A stretch of 64,000 nucleotides of DNA from Echinostoma caproni (GCA_900618425.1 UZAN01039634.1:20593-84592); one strand, 5' to 3'. Numbered from the stretch's first letter, positions 49,951 to 61,575 are shown. Made by a program: numbers and translations. The notes: generated by a model not told the origin, from the sequence alone.

Positions 49951-52900
49951 GTATCAATGTCTGACCACCCGCAATGGGATGCAATGTGATGGTGATAAAA
50001 GAAAAGCGTGAAAATGTAATTTTACATGCAACAATTAATCAATTAATATCATTTTGTGAATGTTTGCAAAGTATTTCGGACTTTCCATACCACTTGGAAC
50101 GAATGCAGGTAATCACATCGCCTCCCAAATTCTTCCAACCCCGTTGTTTAGTCTGTCTGACGCAGGTGAGATTATTCAATCGGACCACGGAATTTTCCAA
50201 ATCATCATCATTGATCCATTAATTCTGGAGACACAATACGCAAGAGGTGCGAAGTTCCTTCCGCTGGAGCAGGTGGGATAAATACGAAAGCTTNACAGAT
50301 CGGACTTTGTTACCGACAATTGTAGCTACGGTCGTCTTGCTGGGAGTAGTGCAACCGAGAACGGTTTGCCTAACGGCACGAATGTGTTTTCCACTTTTGC
50401 ATTATTTGTCCGGTTGATTAGTGACTGGCACTCCAAACAATTCAGCATGATTTTTCATCACAACATCTTTAATTTGAACATGAATTATTTTATGTGCATG
50501 GGTAAAGCACGTATATTGAGCAAAATGATTGATCCATACCATGACGCGATGGTGGTGAGAAATTGTAGCTCAACCGTTCAATGAGCGCGCTGAATTAGTC
50601 CATATTCAGTATGCAAACGACATAATATTTGGATAACCCTATCTCAACCCATCGACTAAGATCATTCTACCGTAAGATTTTACAGAAATAGTGGAAGGGT
50701 CTCAACAAATGAACACTTGAATAACTCCGTCTTCTCCCCTTCCAAAATAGGATGTTATGGTTTAGGTTTTTCCTTTTGGTAGGTCATAAGTACAATGAAC
50801 TGTCAAGTGCCACACTCCCTTTAGTCCTCTATAGTGTCCAAATGGATAGAACTTCATCCTTGAAATACATCTTGACATTATTTTTAACCATAACTTCACC
50901 TGATCTGACTACTTCAGTAACATTCTCTTGAAGGTGAGAAAGCTGATTTGTCATGTTTTGCGTCCTAGATCCTTTTCGTTCCCTACCCATCTCATAAGGC
51001 GTTTTCTGTTTGCTTGCTTTTTGCTTCATTGATTTTATCTGTCCTCTGATACTATTCAGAAACTCATCTCCCGGTCCAACCAGTTTCTGGTTGGTATCTA
51101 GTCATATACCCCAGAAATGTCTGTTATATTATGTTGAAGGAGGCCACTTTGAGCCCGTAAAACATTCACCCAGAAGACCTTATCTGACTGCACTCTCCGC
51201 TAAATCCTAAGGTCAATCAGTGCCTTTCCTATTCTTTCACCTGTTCTGGTTATGAACCTACAAAGGCACGCACTGAGGGCGTTCTATCGTTCTAGGGTCT
51301 TTCGGACATAATAAACTTGTTCCAGAAAATTTGCACAAAATGCTAATCTAAACTGAACATAAATACTTCGGCATGCGAACGGTTTTCTGTTGTCCATTTA
51401 CTTGTAAATTATTCCACTATGCTTCTTCCCATTGTCTGACGCAAAGTAGTTAGGTGATTACTGACTATTCACCGGACAGGGTGCACAAAACGCTTCCTTG
51501 ATCTGCCTTGACGAACAAAACTGTTGAAAACAGTCATTAGAATTCGCTCGTGAAACGAGCATGCAGTTCAACAAAAACCAGCTTTCTAGATAAAAAACAA
51601 AGCATATTGTTTACTTGAAATATGAAAACAATTGTTTATTTGAATTTTGTTATTCAAAAATGATGCCTACCTTGACAGATAATAAATGATTGAAATGATT
51701 CACCCGATTTCACACAAAAGTGACACAGAACTAGAGAAGGAAAGAGATAAAACAAAACAGTTTTGATACTTTATTGTCTGACTTAGATATTTCTAAATCG
51801 TACGGGAACAAAATATATACTCCTACACACTTGGGGATGTTAGGCTTGCGAGAAATACATTTCCATTTCAATTTGTAAGCTGATGGTGATGCACAATTGC
51901 TCTATTATAGATTATCAGTATTCGCATTGTGTCAATATGAACAGCTGCGTCTGGGTGGATGAACGGCTCGGANAGGTCACATATTGACAGTGTCTATCGA
52001 GAATGCTTTTTTATTTAGGGCTGACCAGTGGGGACAGGTCTGATGAGCAAAAAGTATAATTACATGCATGTCCATATAGTTTGCATGGGTGGAAAAAGTA
52101 GAATGAACATATGGGATAGATGATGGATTAAATCAAAAATTTCCCAACGGATTTGAACCACGGTGAGGACTGGTAAGGTTGATCGATTTAATTTTATACG
52201 AGGAGAAAATAAGAATTCATTCACTTGTAGTCAGTTCTCTTCGGTGACCAATGAAAGATAGACTCACTAACGATTGCAATCACACAACCGCTGATTGATG
52301 TCAGATATGCCAGAGATGCGATTTTCAAAATGGGACGTAGTTCCCTACAGATTTTAGTTATGGAATGACTTGTATCAATGTAAATTGAACCAGTGATAGA
52401 ATGAAAAAGTGGTTAAGACAAAAGGTGGCCAGAACTGAAATAATCCGGATTATACTACTGATTCACCAATGTGGGGTGTCCCGCCAGATGACTATAACTA
52501 ACGGATTACTTTCAAAAGCTACTTCCACAGTTGAAGGGTGTCCAAATTCACCGGTACATGAGTGTTCAAAAGCAGTAAAATGATTTTGAGGCAAAATTAT
52601 TAAACATATTTACTTGGATCACGTGCCAAAAGATCGTCACAGCATAGCGTTGACACCACACTGAATGAAAACAAACTGGCACATGCGTAGCTTATCAATA
52701 CTGGGGAAACAGAATGAAATACAGGTATATGTAACAACATAATATATCAAAAGAATATAATCAGATCGGTAGGACAGCTGCTTTTAAATTCATCGAATCA
52801 ACTTCGTCCCATTGTGTAAGCCTATCCTCTCAGAACTAACCGATTTCCATAGACCAATCAATAACAATCTATTGCGATGAAAACCTGTTTCTTATCACAA

Positions 52901-54307
52901 CTGATACGCACCGTTCAGTGTAAACTAGTTTTCCAACTAAGAGCTGAGGGCTCAAGTCAAGTGACTGCTAAGTATAGTTACCCGGATAGTGCACATTTCG
53001 ATGAACTATATAAACGGATGATCGACGAAGCCAGTATAATGTTATGTTAAACGGATCCCACTTCTAAATGACTATTTTAACTCCGGAGAAGAAATAACAG
53101 GGTAGTTTTTCAGCTAAACGCACTGAAACAGTAATACAGTAATGACCCGAGACGTAGGTGATAGTGATTCCTCTTGTCAACGAAACTTGTGTTCATGAAG
53201 CATAATGAACGCTAGAAAATATGCCACCTACACGTGGGCAATTACTATAATTGTTATTCATCTGGCTCTCAAAACCTCAATATTCATCATGCATGCGAGG
53301 CGATCAATCAAACCTCAACCTGCTCTACGATCCTCCTCACATCAAAATATACATACGCCTGGTTGGTAGGCGGTTGGTAGCGCTTGGTTAATCACGCGAC
53401 CGCAGATTCATTCTGTTCATGTCGCTAAATTATTCATGTAGGTAAAAGAATCTACTCTCTGGATGGTAGCTGGTATGCACGCGTAGCGTTTTGTTCAAAT
53501 ATTTGAAAAGAATACTAATTTTTATTTTGTTTTTATGTGGTTTTGTTTTGTTTTTTGTTTTTTTTTTAAATTGAGAATGGACGTCATTACTCCGGTTTAT
53601 AATACAGAGTATAAGTACGGAAAAGATTCGCCAAATATGAAATTGAATGCCATCAGATCATAATAGTAGGAGGATTTATTTGAAATCCCACTTATTTCAT
53701 ATAGACAAATGTGCAGTTACTTCTCAAACATAAAGTTGCGACCTATCCGAATTTTGCAGGGTGTCAAACGAACTGACTCAATGCGGCGGCTTAGGTAAGA
53801 ATCAACTATGCAAATGAGTAAGATTTTCATATCATCCAATGCACATATTGAACTTAGCCCAGTAATCGAAATATTCAGGTATTGACCAAACTCGTGCAAC
53901 ACCCTGACGACTTTTATCACATTTGTTCCTTCCTTTGGTGTTTCAAGCTTCATTCACGGGATTCAATATGATATTACCTCATATCAGACTGAACAAAGTT
54001 GCACTAACAGCCACATATGCTTCTACTCTTTTGAATAGAATAAGTGCCCTCATGAAACAGCCGTCTTTTATTAAAAAGGATGAACTGCCACACTGCTTTG
54101 AATAAAATTTTACCGCGACTGCCAAGTTTACACAAATTCAAACGTTATTACACGAGAACTAAGAACATTCCAGTGAGAGATATAAGTCGGAATGAATGCC
54201 CTTCGCCGATGGCCATCGATATACACGTATAATAATGGAAAGCCAAGTTCATAACAGTTTTATAAACAACAGTGTTGACTGTTGTTTGTGCAGCTCGGGT
54301 AGTATAA
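49951..54307. other. No recognisable gene over about 4.3 kb
   Basis: No coding homology on either strand. A T/G-rich tract (TTTTGTTTTG type, then poly-T) lies at 53518-53567. Single ambiguous bases at 50294 and 51973. Confidence 0.4.
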
Positions 54308-54443
54308 CTTGATGTTCAGTTCTTCACCGAGCTTGGCAATTGTATTGCAAACGTTTCACCACCAATCAAGGTTACATTCCTAATGCGGTAACTGGGTGAG
54401 CGCTCACAAGTGTCCGTTCCTTTATATAGGTCGTTGAATGATG
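54308..54443 (-). repeat. PLE terminal repeat, inverted, at the 5' side of copy B
   Basis: The inverse complement of this stretch matches the end of PLE copy B (56009-56143) along its whole length. Shared blocks in order are CATCAnTCAACGAC, GGAACGGACA, CACCCAGTTA, GGTGATGAA/GGTGGTGAAACG, TTTGCAATACAATTG and CAAGCTCGG, closing with CTGAACATCAA. It is abutted directly by the truncated RT of copy B. PLEs are known to carry terminal repeats in direct or inverted arrangement left by partial tandem or inverted copies. Confidence 0.88.
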
Positions 54444-56143
54444 TAGATACTTGACCTTGCTACAACAAATCAGCAAAGAAGAACAGAGGAGAATGAAACT
54501 AAACGACTCAGTTGTGGCTGAATTTTACGGACTACCAAAATACTCAAATATAATGTGTCACTACGACCGATAGTCTCGATAGTCGGTACACCAATCTACA
54601 AACTGGCTAACGAATTATGGAGGAGAATCAAACTTATCATCGACGGCTACGAACATTCTATCAATAACGCCAAACAGTTTCTAGAAAAATCAAAGGTGAT
54701 ATCCTTCGACGTCCTCACTCTATTCACTTCCATCTAACCTCGATTTGGTCAGGAAAGCACCAAAAGAGCTTCTAAAAGAACGATAGATACATCAAACACT
54801 TGACCACAAATATATCCGCGAGCTGATAAATCTACGTCTACAAACATACTTCAAATTTGACTGTGAAATCTACTAACAGGTGTTAGAAACGCCCATGGGC
54901 TCACCAATTTCCGAATTGCCAATTTCCGAATGCCGAAACCGTGATGCAAAAACTGGAAGAGACGATTCTACCACAATACCAGCCGAAACACTGGAGTAGA
55001 TACATAGATGACACGTTCGTGATCCAAAAGCGATCGGACCTAGAAAGAATTTTCAACTACATCAATATTATCAAATTCAACATGGAAAAAGAACAAGACG
55101 ACGATTTGGCATTTCTCGATGTCATTGTAACAAGACAGTTATCCGACCCGTCAGCATACAAAGAATACTCACACGGATCGAATCCTGGGCTACACCAGCA
55201 ACCGACCAACCTGTCACAAGAAGAGTTGCATTCGAACAATTTTTGAAAGGGCCAAAACACACTGCAGCACTGAAAAGTTGAGGCAGCAAGAAGAGGAATA
55301 CCTCTATCATGTATTCCTCTACAGCGGCTATACCCGCAACTTCGTCAAACGAACAATAACCCGAACACAACAATACATAAGGACAAATGGACAACCTAAT
55401 AAACGAATAACCCTACTGCATATGAAGAACATTTCTGAAATGACAACGAGAATACTGAAGCCACAGAACATTCAAATCGCCCACAAAACCTAAGGAGAAC
55501 ACGATAGAAAACCAAGAAGCAACAAGTTGACAAAAACCGAACAAATGTGATCTACCGCATCAACTGCAAGGACTTCAACAAGCAATTTATCGGTCAAACA
55601 TGGAGAAAACTAACAACTCGCCTACACAAACACAAACTGGCCGTCAAAAGACACGATGAGCTTGCACTCATCTCAATTCACGAGGACCGAGAAGGACACA
55701 ACTTTGATTTAGAAACCGTTCAATCGTCGATCAGGCCCACACCGAGCATGCAAGAGGATTTCTGGAAGCTTGGCATTCATCGGAATCTCGGTCAACCGAC
55801 GCATCAACATCGATCAAGTCTACACCCCCATACAACAAAAGAACCGTTCAGCGGAAAGAACGCAGGTCGTGTCACACGTCACAACAGGGCAACAATAACA
55901 CTTAGACTGATCGATCAACAACCAGCGGTCAGATTGATGGCATCCAACTCATCCTCTCTCAGCACAAGAGAAACAAACATAAGCAAATCAGGTAAAGCTA
56001 TGTCTCTACATCAATCAACGACTTATTAAAGGAAACGGACATTCGTAAGCGTTCACCCAGTTAATGCATTGAGGTTGCAACCTCAATTGGTGATGAATCG
56101 TTTCCAATACAATTGACAAGCTCGGCGAACGACTGAACATCAA
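54444..56143 (+). pseudogene. Penelope-like retroelement copy B (RT + GIY-YIG, 5'-truncated)
   Basis: Starts inside the RT N-terminal region (LLQQISKEEQRRMKL, then FYGLPK near 54523-54540). SFDVLTLFTSI lies at about 54705-54737, ETPMGSPIS near 54887-54912 and RYIDDTFVI at 54998-55024 with both active-site Asp retained. An EQDDDLAFLDVI block lies near 55096-55130. The endonuclease lies in a 160-codon frame from 55547, with IYRINC, FIGQTWRKL (Tyr of YIG is Phe; the family's GR becomes WR) and a HEDREGHNFDLE block. A short duplicated ATTTCCGAATTGCC lies near 54905-54925. Multiple stops make it inactive. The tail 56009-56143 is the terminal repeat. Confidence 0.9.
56009..56143 (+). repeat. PLE copy B 3' terminal repeat
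   Basis: Counterpart of the inverted copy at 54308-54443. It ends with ACAAGCTCGGCGAAC, as copy A does at 29062-29076. A perfect palindrome TTGAGGTTGCAACCTCAA (56069-56086) sits where copy A has its stem II hairpin, so a stem is preserved with different bases. The following GATGAATCG replaces GAAACG. Confidence 0.85.
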
Positions 56144-56838
56144 CTAAAATCTATTTCCAAAATGGGAATCGTGTTGTACGAGTTTGATCGATACCTTTAC
56201 ATAGCCGTTTGTAATATACTAACTTTCAATTTAAGGGCTATCCAATACAGTCATTCACTTTGTTCCAAAAATATAGGAAATTCTTTCTGACTTATTTTTA
56301 CAAGAATAAAAAGTTTCGGCTCTGTCAGATTTTTGTAAATAAGAGAGAGCCCGATTGTGTATTGAAACAGAATGTATATAAGAAGTAAGTAAATCCACCG
56401 TAGATAACCCCTATCAGTTCTCATCTGATATGAATTTCTATGAACGTCGAACGTAATGAAGGTGGTAAGAAGACAAGTGGATTTATCTTACTTGCTACAG
56501 TGGGGGAGATGTTTGCTGTGCGCATTATTCAAGGCAGTTAGGGTAAGACCTATAGAGAAGATTCAATGTGCAAAGCACGATTATTATGTGATTCATGTGT
56601 TGGATCTCGGCTTGCGATGAACTAATTTTCACGCCTACCTACCACGGTATTATTAAAAATGTGAAAGCAGTTTTTTAATTTACCTTATGTATTGTATAAG
56701 ATGATAAAGAGAATATGTTCAAATAATCAGACATGTTGCCGTGTGTAGAATACTTCATTATGTTATTTAAACAAAGTGTTCTTGATTTGGATTGTTTTCT
56801 CACGTTCTCTATATACATCCATTGTCCCTGCACTTTAG
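56144..56838. other. No recognisable feature
   Basis: AT-rich spacer; possibly intron if the candidate exon that follows is real. Confidence 0.4.
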
Positions 56839-56969
56839 GTCCCCAATTTTTCGGATGTCAATTGATTGACCGTTTGGGTGAAGAAGTAGAGTGGAGATTA
56901 AATTGTTGCTTTCAGTGTCAATGCGAAGAGGCGATGGATGCCATATGTTTCACTGTCCCTAACCTTTAA
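56839..56969 (+). other. Candidate 3'-terminal exon, Cys-rich, VWC-like
   Basis: A pyrimidine-rich acceptor (CCCTGCACTTTAG) precedes an open frame of 43 codons ending in TAA. It has six cysteines in the order C-x17-CC-x2-C-x-C-x7-C (FGCQLIDRLGEEVEW, then NCCFQCQCEE, then AICF). W-x3-C followed by C-x2-C-x-C and a later C resembles part of a von Willebrand factor C domain, found in secreted or surface proteins. The frame is short and no other exon was found, so this remains a suggestion. Confidence 0.35.
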
Positions 56970-57359
56970 TTACATTGAGCTCCAGTTTTCCATCCTGGAA
57001 GCATAATGCCAACTTTTAGACCGAGTCCCTCGGTCAGGGTTGTCATCCCCTCAAGTCTGATAAACTTTGACATTGTTCTACTCACTGCCTACCTGTGTAA
57101 GCATCACACTCCGTGGCAAACTGTTCAGTGATATTTGTAGTGCATGCGGCAACCACCGTGACTTATGAATGTCACGCGCTTATTTCCCTGAGTGACCGCG
57201 ATAATTTGAAAAGCTTCGTCTAACCTCAGCCCTAATTTCCCGGTTACCCTACCAGACTCGTGCATTGCGACTTATACAGTGGTTGGTCCTGATGCTGTTC
57301 CCATAACGAACAAGTTTCTATACCGTACAACAGCATGCTAAAACGTTAGCGGTAGTGCT
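56970..57359. other. No recognisable feature
   Basis: Possible 3' untranslated sequence of the candidate exon, or the decayed start of PLE copy C. No motif decides. Confidence 0.35.
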
Positions 57360-57960
57360 CCTTTATTCCACAAACCTACGAACTGCCAATTATACGCAAG
57401 AAATGACTCGACCAAAGCCATTTTTCCTTGCCTCTGGAAGGCGCACAGACAAAGTTGAAAAGACACTTGTGGAAGCGACTGTGACCGTAAATTGTAGGAT
57501 ATGAATACAAAGTGATCAACTCGAAGCGGTACTGGGTAAACCTCAAGACCTTCATCTTGCAGAAAAAAAAACAGATACTAGTTCTTTGCACATTTGAAAA
57601 ACTACTTACCTTGTATAATTTAGACTAGATTAGATCCACATCGTAGGAGCTCATGAATGAGCACCCTCCAAACTAACTGAACCAGATGTTATCTACGTAC
57701 TCATTGAATCATTCTTGCAAACATGTTTCCCGTTCGAGGGCAAAATCCACATACAAATTCAAAGAATGTCAGTGAGGTTGTCAAGTGGAGCTGTAATAAA
57801 GAAACGGGAAAAGATGAGACAACCGAAAATCAACTCAGAGACGTGGCTTCGATATATTTACGTTGAAGAATTCAAGGCTAAAATTGGCATACACTTCAGT
57901 CAACCAAATCAATAAAAGTAGTAGAGAAAAACAACAAAGTAGTATTGTTGGACCACGTCA
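57360..57960 (+). pseudogene. Penelope-like retroelement copy C (RT fragment, strongly decayed)
   Basis: Aligns by eye with copy A from just before the GLPKVHK block. ELPIIRKK stands for GLPKVHKEG (about 57378-57402), LKRHLWKRL and YEYKVINSKRYW follow near 57450-57535, then ELMNEHPPN near 57650-57675. FPFEGKIHIQIQ lies at 57724-57760, where A has FKFEGEIYEQLKG. WLRYIYVEEF (about 57844-57875) replaces LRYVDDTF, so the active site is lost, and an LLDHV block near 57950 replaces FLDIL. No endonuclease. The most diverged of the three copies, possibly a different subfamily. Confidence 0.72.
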
Positions 57961-58059
57961 TGACCAAATGATGATAGGAGTGTATCGAAAAATCGATGCG
58001 CCATGTGTTGTTTTATCATGAATGTTAATGTTATAGTGTTAATAACACGGCGATTTCGG

Positions 58060-58146
58060 TAGAGAATTATATTCGCCGACGTTTCGGTTGCCGTGGGTAA
58101 CCTTTCTCAAGGCAGGTTTTATAATCCTGCCTTGAGAAAGGTTACC
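58060..58146 (-). repeat. PLE-type terminal sequence with perfect 21-bp palindrome and hammerhead-like fold
   Basis: Arms 58096-58116 and 58126-58146 (GGTAACC..GGCAGG and its exact complement) flank a 9-base loop. Read on the minus strand, GCC-TTGAGAA leads into GGTTACC-CAC-GGCAACC (stem with one mismatch), then GAAAC-GTC-GGC. This is the same order as the copy A fold, here with the canonical GUC triplet. The core TTGAGAA departs from CUGAUGA, so activity is unlikely. The right arm repeats only the first half of this fold on the opposite strand, giving a head-to-head pair of termini. Confidence 0.6.
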
Positions 58147-60143
58147 GATAACTATTGATACAGATCTGGGTGTCGCATAATCTCTGTAAAGTTAAATGAA
58201 ATAAATCATTTTGGAACCAACCCTTGGATGTATAGTATGCTGATGAATATCGTCCTATGAGCCTGCTATCTATCTGAAAGGCATGACAACGAGTGAAACT
58301 AATCCAACTAGTTTGCGGTGCTACATCAACTGTCCAGCTACAACACAACTCATAATAGATCGTGTAGTATTTATCCAGTTGATATAGCACCTGGTACAGG
58401 CTTGTTCGCTGAGATTCGTTCTCATAACCACCAAATAATGCAATATTTTCGCTTCCTGTACTATCCAAGGATCCGCGATTATTTAGGGGCCGAAGAAACA
58501 CACCAAAGGCATACTTCCCAAGGTTTTATCGACATTGCAGGAGATTTGAATTCTGACAGTCCATTTTTCAGTGACTGACAACAGCATTTCCAATAATCAA
58601 ACAGGGGCCTTTTGATGTTACGAATTGTTAAATCTAACACTAGACGGAGGAATGTTTTCTACCTAAATGAAACGTAAAATAAAGCAAATCAGACAATAAT
58701 GGAGAGAGGAACGTGACTTGAGCAAAAAAGATCCGATAGTCTATTCACGTACCAAATAGAATCCCTTTCAACGAGACACAGATCACATAAGGAACTTCAA
58801 ATATTTCAATGCACGTGTATAGCATACTACTTGAAGTAATGTGTAGCCCCTTGCCAAACCGGCTAATAAAAGTGATTCACTGACTATTGGAATAAGTGAA
58901 AGGAATGAATATTTGTTGAAATCACTGTTCTCGGAATTCCCGTACTCTGGCTTAACACTGTGGATTGATTCGAACCAACTATGTGCTTCCTATCTCTAAG
59001 TATATTTGAATACCAATAGAGAACGTCGCTTAGCTCTATACTAAGGACAGCTCCTAAGCTCTCGTTTTGTGACAAGTATTCACTTTTGCTTTTAAATAAT
59101 TCCGTGTCATTTCAGGGAAGCTGATCAGGACCATTCAAAGAATATATTCGCTGAATATTCCGGAATTCTTTGCGCGTGTTTGTGCGGAATCTGTTGTTTG
59201 AGTCTGTCCTTGGCACCTCTAATGATTGCACATGCACTGGTGGCGTTAAACCTTGTTGTTTCTAAGACCGCTAGATGCACGTTGCAGTCACTGAAACCTT
59301 CTAAGCACGACAGGCGCGCCCATAAATCCTGATCAAACGGCAAATGGAAATGTTATACCTAGACCTTGACCATAGGGTAAGTTTTATAAATTCACACAGG
59401 AACATGAATTCCTGGGACGTAGATTGCATCCGGAATCGGTGCAGATAAAACACAAACAAATGATTGTGGAAAAAAACACTAATTTCCGGGGAATCAATGC
59501 GAATGTTTCGAGGCGTTAGCAACGTGTTATCGTCTTTTAGCCAGGTATATTACTATTTTATGAGCGTTTCTTCCAGGGCCGAACATCTGCATGGAGTGAA
59601 CTAACCACGACAGTCCCGCTCAAGTTCTCTGTATAGAAGAAGCTTTGAATTTTAGAGCATCAAGCTTGGATTAACCCATTGGATTTTTCAGAGACACTAG
59701 CCATTCTTGATGGTCTGAAATGCTAATTCTCAAAATTAGCTGACCAAAATTAGGTGTGAGATCATTCACATTGATGAATTGAGAAATTAAGGGTTTGCAG
59801 GTTGTTGATGGAGTACCGATATTCTTATTTCCCACCTTTCGTTGGTAATACACGGAAATAGGGTCAACTCTAATATTGTACGGTTGAAATCTACCTCCTT
59901 CGCCACTGTAGCATTAGGATAAACATTTACATTTCATCTGATATTGTCACATCTGCCCTCATGGATTTTGGTGACCTCTCCATTACTCTTTCCCTATAAC
60001 TTAGCCCAGTGAATTCATGTAATCTCATGAAATTTTCTTGTCCAAAAATCGGTTGTGTCGAATGCACAAAGCCTTTTTATAATTTGACAAGATGCTTTTC
60101 TTTTACGAAACTGTCTGCTAATGAATAAGGGCTAGTCTTGTAG
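58147..60143. other. No recognisable gene over about 2 kb
   Basis: No coding homology. Overlapping frames at 58142-58578 on both strands lack motifs. Confidence 0.4.
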
Positions 60144-60228
60144 GACTTTTTGGTTGCCATGAGGTTACCGGCGTTCATTCAATCGTTATCTGTATTCCGT
60201 CGAAAAGATGGGGCATCTGCAAAACTCG
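60144..60228 (+). other. Candidate internal exon
   Basis: Between a TCTTGTAG acceptor and a G|GTGTCT donor, an open frame reads DFLVAMRLPAFIQSLSVF followed by RRKDGASAKL. The composition is protein-like. Joined directly to the next candidate at 60425 it would run into a stop, so the two are not consecutive exons under these boundaries. Confidence 0.25.
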
Positions 60229-60424
60229 GTGTCTGTCATTCAATCCACGTTAGTTATTCGATTTACCTATTCTGTGAGATATCAGTTGTCTACTTTTACA
60301 TTCAACAGCACATTGTGCATAAACTCATTCTTTTTCCCAGTTCTCACACCTCCATCCGTATCACCACGATAGTGTGAGTTGTAGAGAACAAGAGCATTCA
60401 AATCATTGTATCCTCTACTTTCAG

Positions 60425-60578
60425 GTTAACGGGATAAGTGCCCTGCTTGCATTTGTTCTGGAAAATAGTCAAAACTATGAGGACTTGAGTGCACTACCGG
60501 AGCCGGGGACATTGGTTCCTAAGCTTATTGACGAATCATACCTGTATTTGCGTAGACAACATTTCGGCTTTTCAATTA
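60425..60578 (+). other. Candidate internal exon
   Basis: A CCTCTACTTTCAG acceptor is followed by an open frame VNGISALLAFVLENSQNYED, then a Pro/Leu/Glu-rich stretch (PEPGTLVPKLIDESYLYLRR) up to a possible donor GTAATA at 60579. The composition and balanced base content look coding. The family is not recognised; a helical-repeat protein would be compatible. Chance remains possible. Confidence 0.33.
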
Positions 60579-61292
60579 GTAATATGCACGTTTTCTGGTC
60601 CAATAGAACAGAAAGAAATTGTGATTGTTAAAAAGTTACTCCTCAAAAGTTTATGAGAAATTCTGCTGAGACAAAAGCCCGGTTTGTGAGAACTCCTGCG
60701 AATCCAAAATTATTATGTTTCTTTAACTGCTAAGGTCAGCTGGTAAAAGCAAGATGCTATAGGTGTTGAAGCTTGTGAGTGTCGTGTGGATGGACATTTA
60801 TGTCCAAAAAGAGTTGGACCATAAAATGTACTTTGTGTATGAAGAGACAATTCTCAGAAATTCTTCACACAGTCATATTAACTTAGCGTTTGCAACAATG
60901 GTTGCTTTTAGGTAATTAAAAGGGCGGTCATAGACAAGCGATCAAGATCAACGATTTGCCGCCCGAAAAGACGTGTTTTCCAATCTCATCCCAATTTGAA
61001 TGGCCACTACGCTCTTCCTGCAAGTTGTATCCTTGTATATTCACTAAAAAGAAGTAAGACTAGAGAATGAAGAAGATAACGAACGTGCTCTAGCTAGATA
61101 TTCTCTGTTTGTGATAGACGCGTCATGTGGAGAGGCAGACCAAGAAAGTTTATATACTTGGATAAATGGAATGTGTACCTGCTTTGAAAGAAAAACTCAA
61201 CTACGTTAGAGGTGGTCGAACAAAGGTTTTCAGCTCAGTACTCTTGAATTATATTTATAGTGAATTTGGCCGTGGAAATTTCAAAGGGAGCT
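60579..61292. other. No recognisable feature
   Basis: No coding homology or repeat recognised. Confidence 0.4.
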
Positions 61293-61440
61293 TGAACTGA
61301 AACAGTGGCAAGCACTGGATAACTGTTTTGACCTCGTTTGGCCCCATCAGCAGGGAATCCAGCGATCCCACTGGGGATCAAACCCGGGACCTCACACGTA
61401 GAACGCATGTAGGCTACTCACTAGACCACTATAGGCTAAG
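61293..61440 (-). repeat. tRNA-derived SINE, family 1, copy 2
   Basis: The inverse complement matches the copy at 1885-2040. The A-box-like head has GGTCTAGTGAGTAG, then CCCGGGTTTGATCCCCAGTG (B box plus start of body), GGATCGCTGG, CAAACGAGGTCAAAACAG and a closing CACTGTTTCAGTTC. The shared non-tRNA body makes common ancestry clear. The head region differs more than the body. Confidence 0.7.
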
Positions 61441-61500
61441 AAGGGGGAAGCGGCCAATCAAAGGGCTCTCATTTAATACACAATAGGGAAAGTCAGGCTG

Positions 61501-61575
61501 TGATGGTGGGATTCGAACTCACGTCCCCCGGGGTGATAACTTGGTGAAGTTACCACCGGGCCACCACCGCCACTA
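61501..61575 (-). repeat. tRNA-like SINE head (family 2, copy 2)
   Basis: On the minus strand: GTGGCGGTGGTGGCCCGGTGGTAA (A box within), a CACCCCGGGGGACG block and GTGAGTTCGAATCCCACC (B box). The same block order is seen at 16545-16612. The anticodon arm does not fold well, so it is a SINE head or tRNA pseudogene. It lies 61 bases from the family 1 copy, in the same orientation. Confidence 0.6.
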
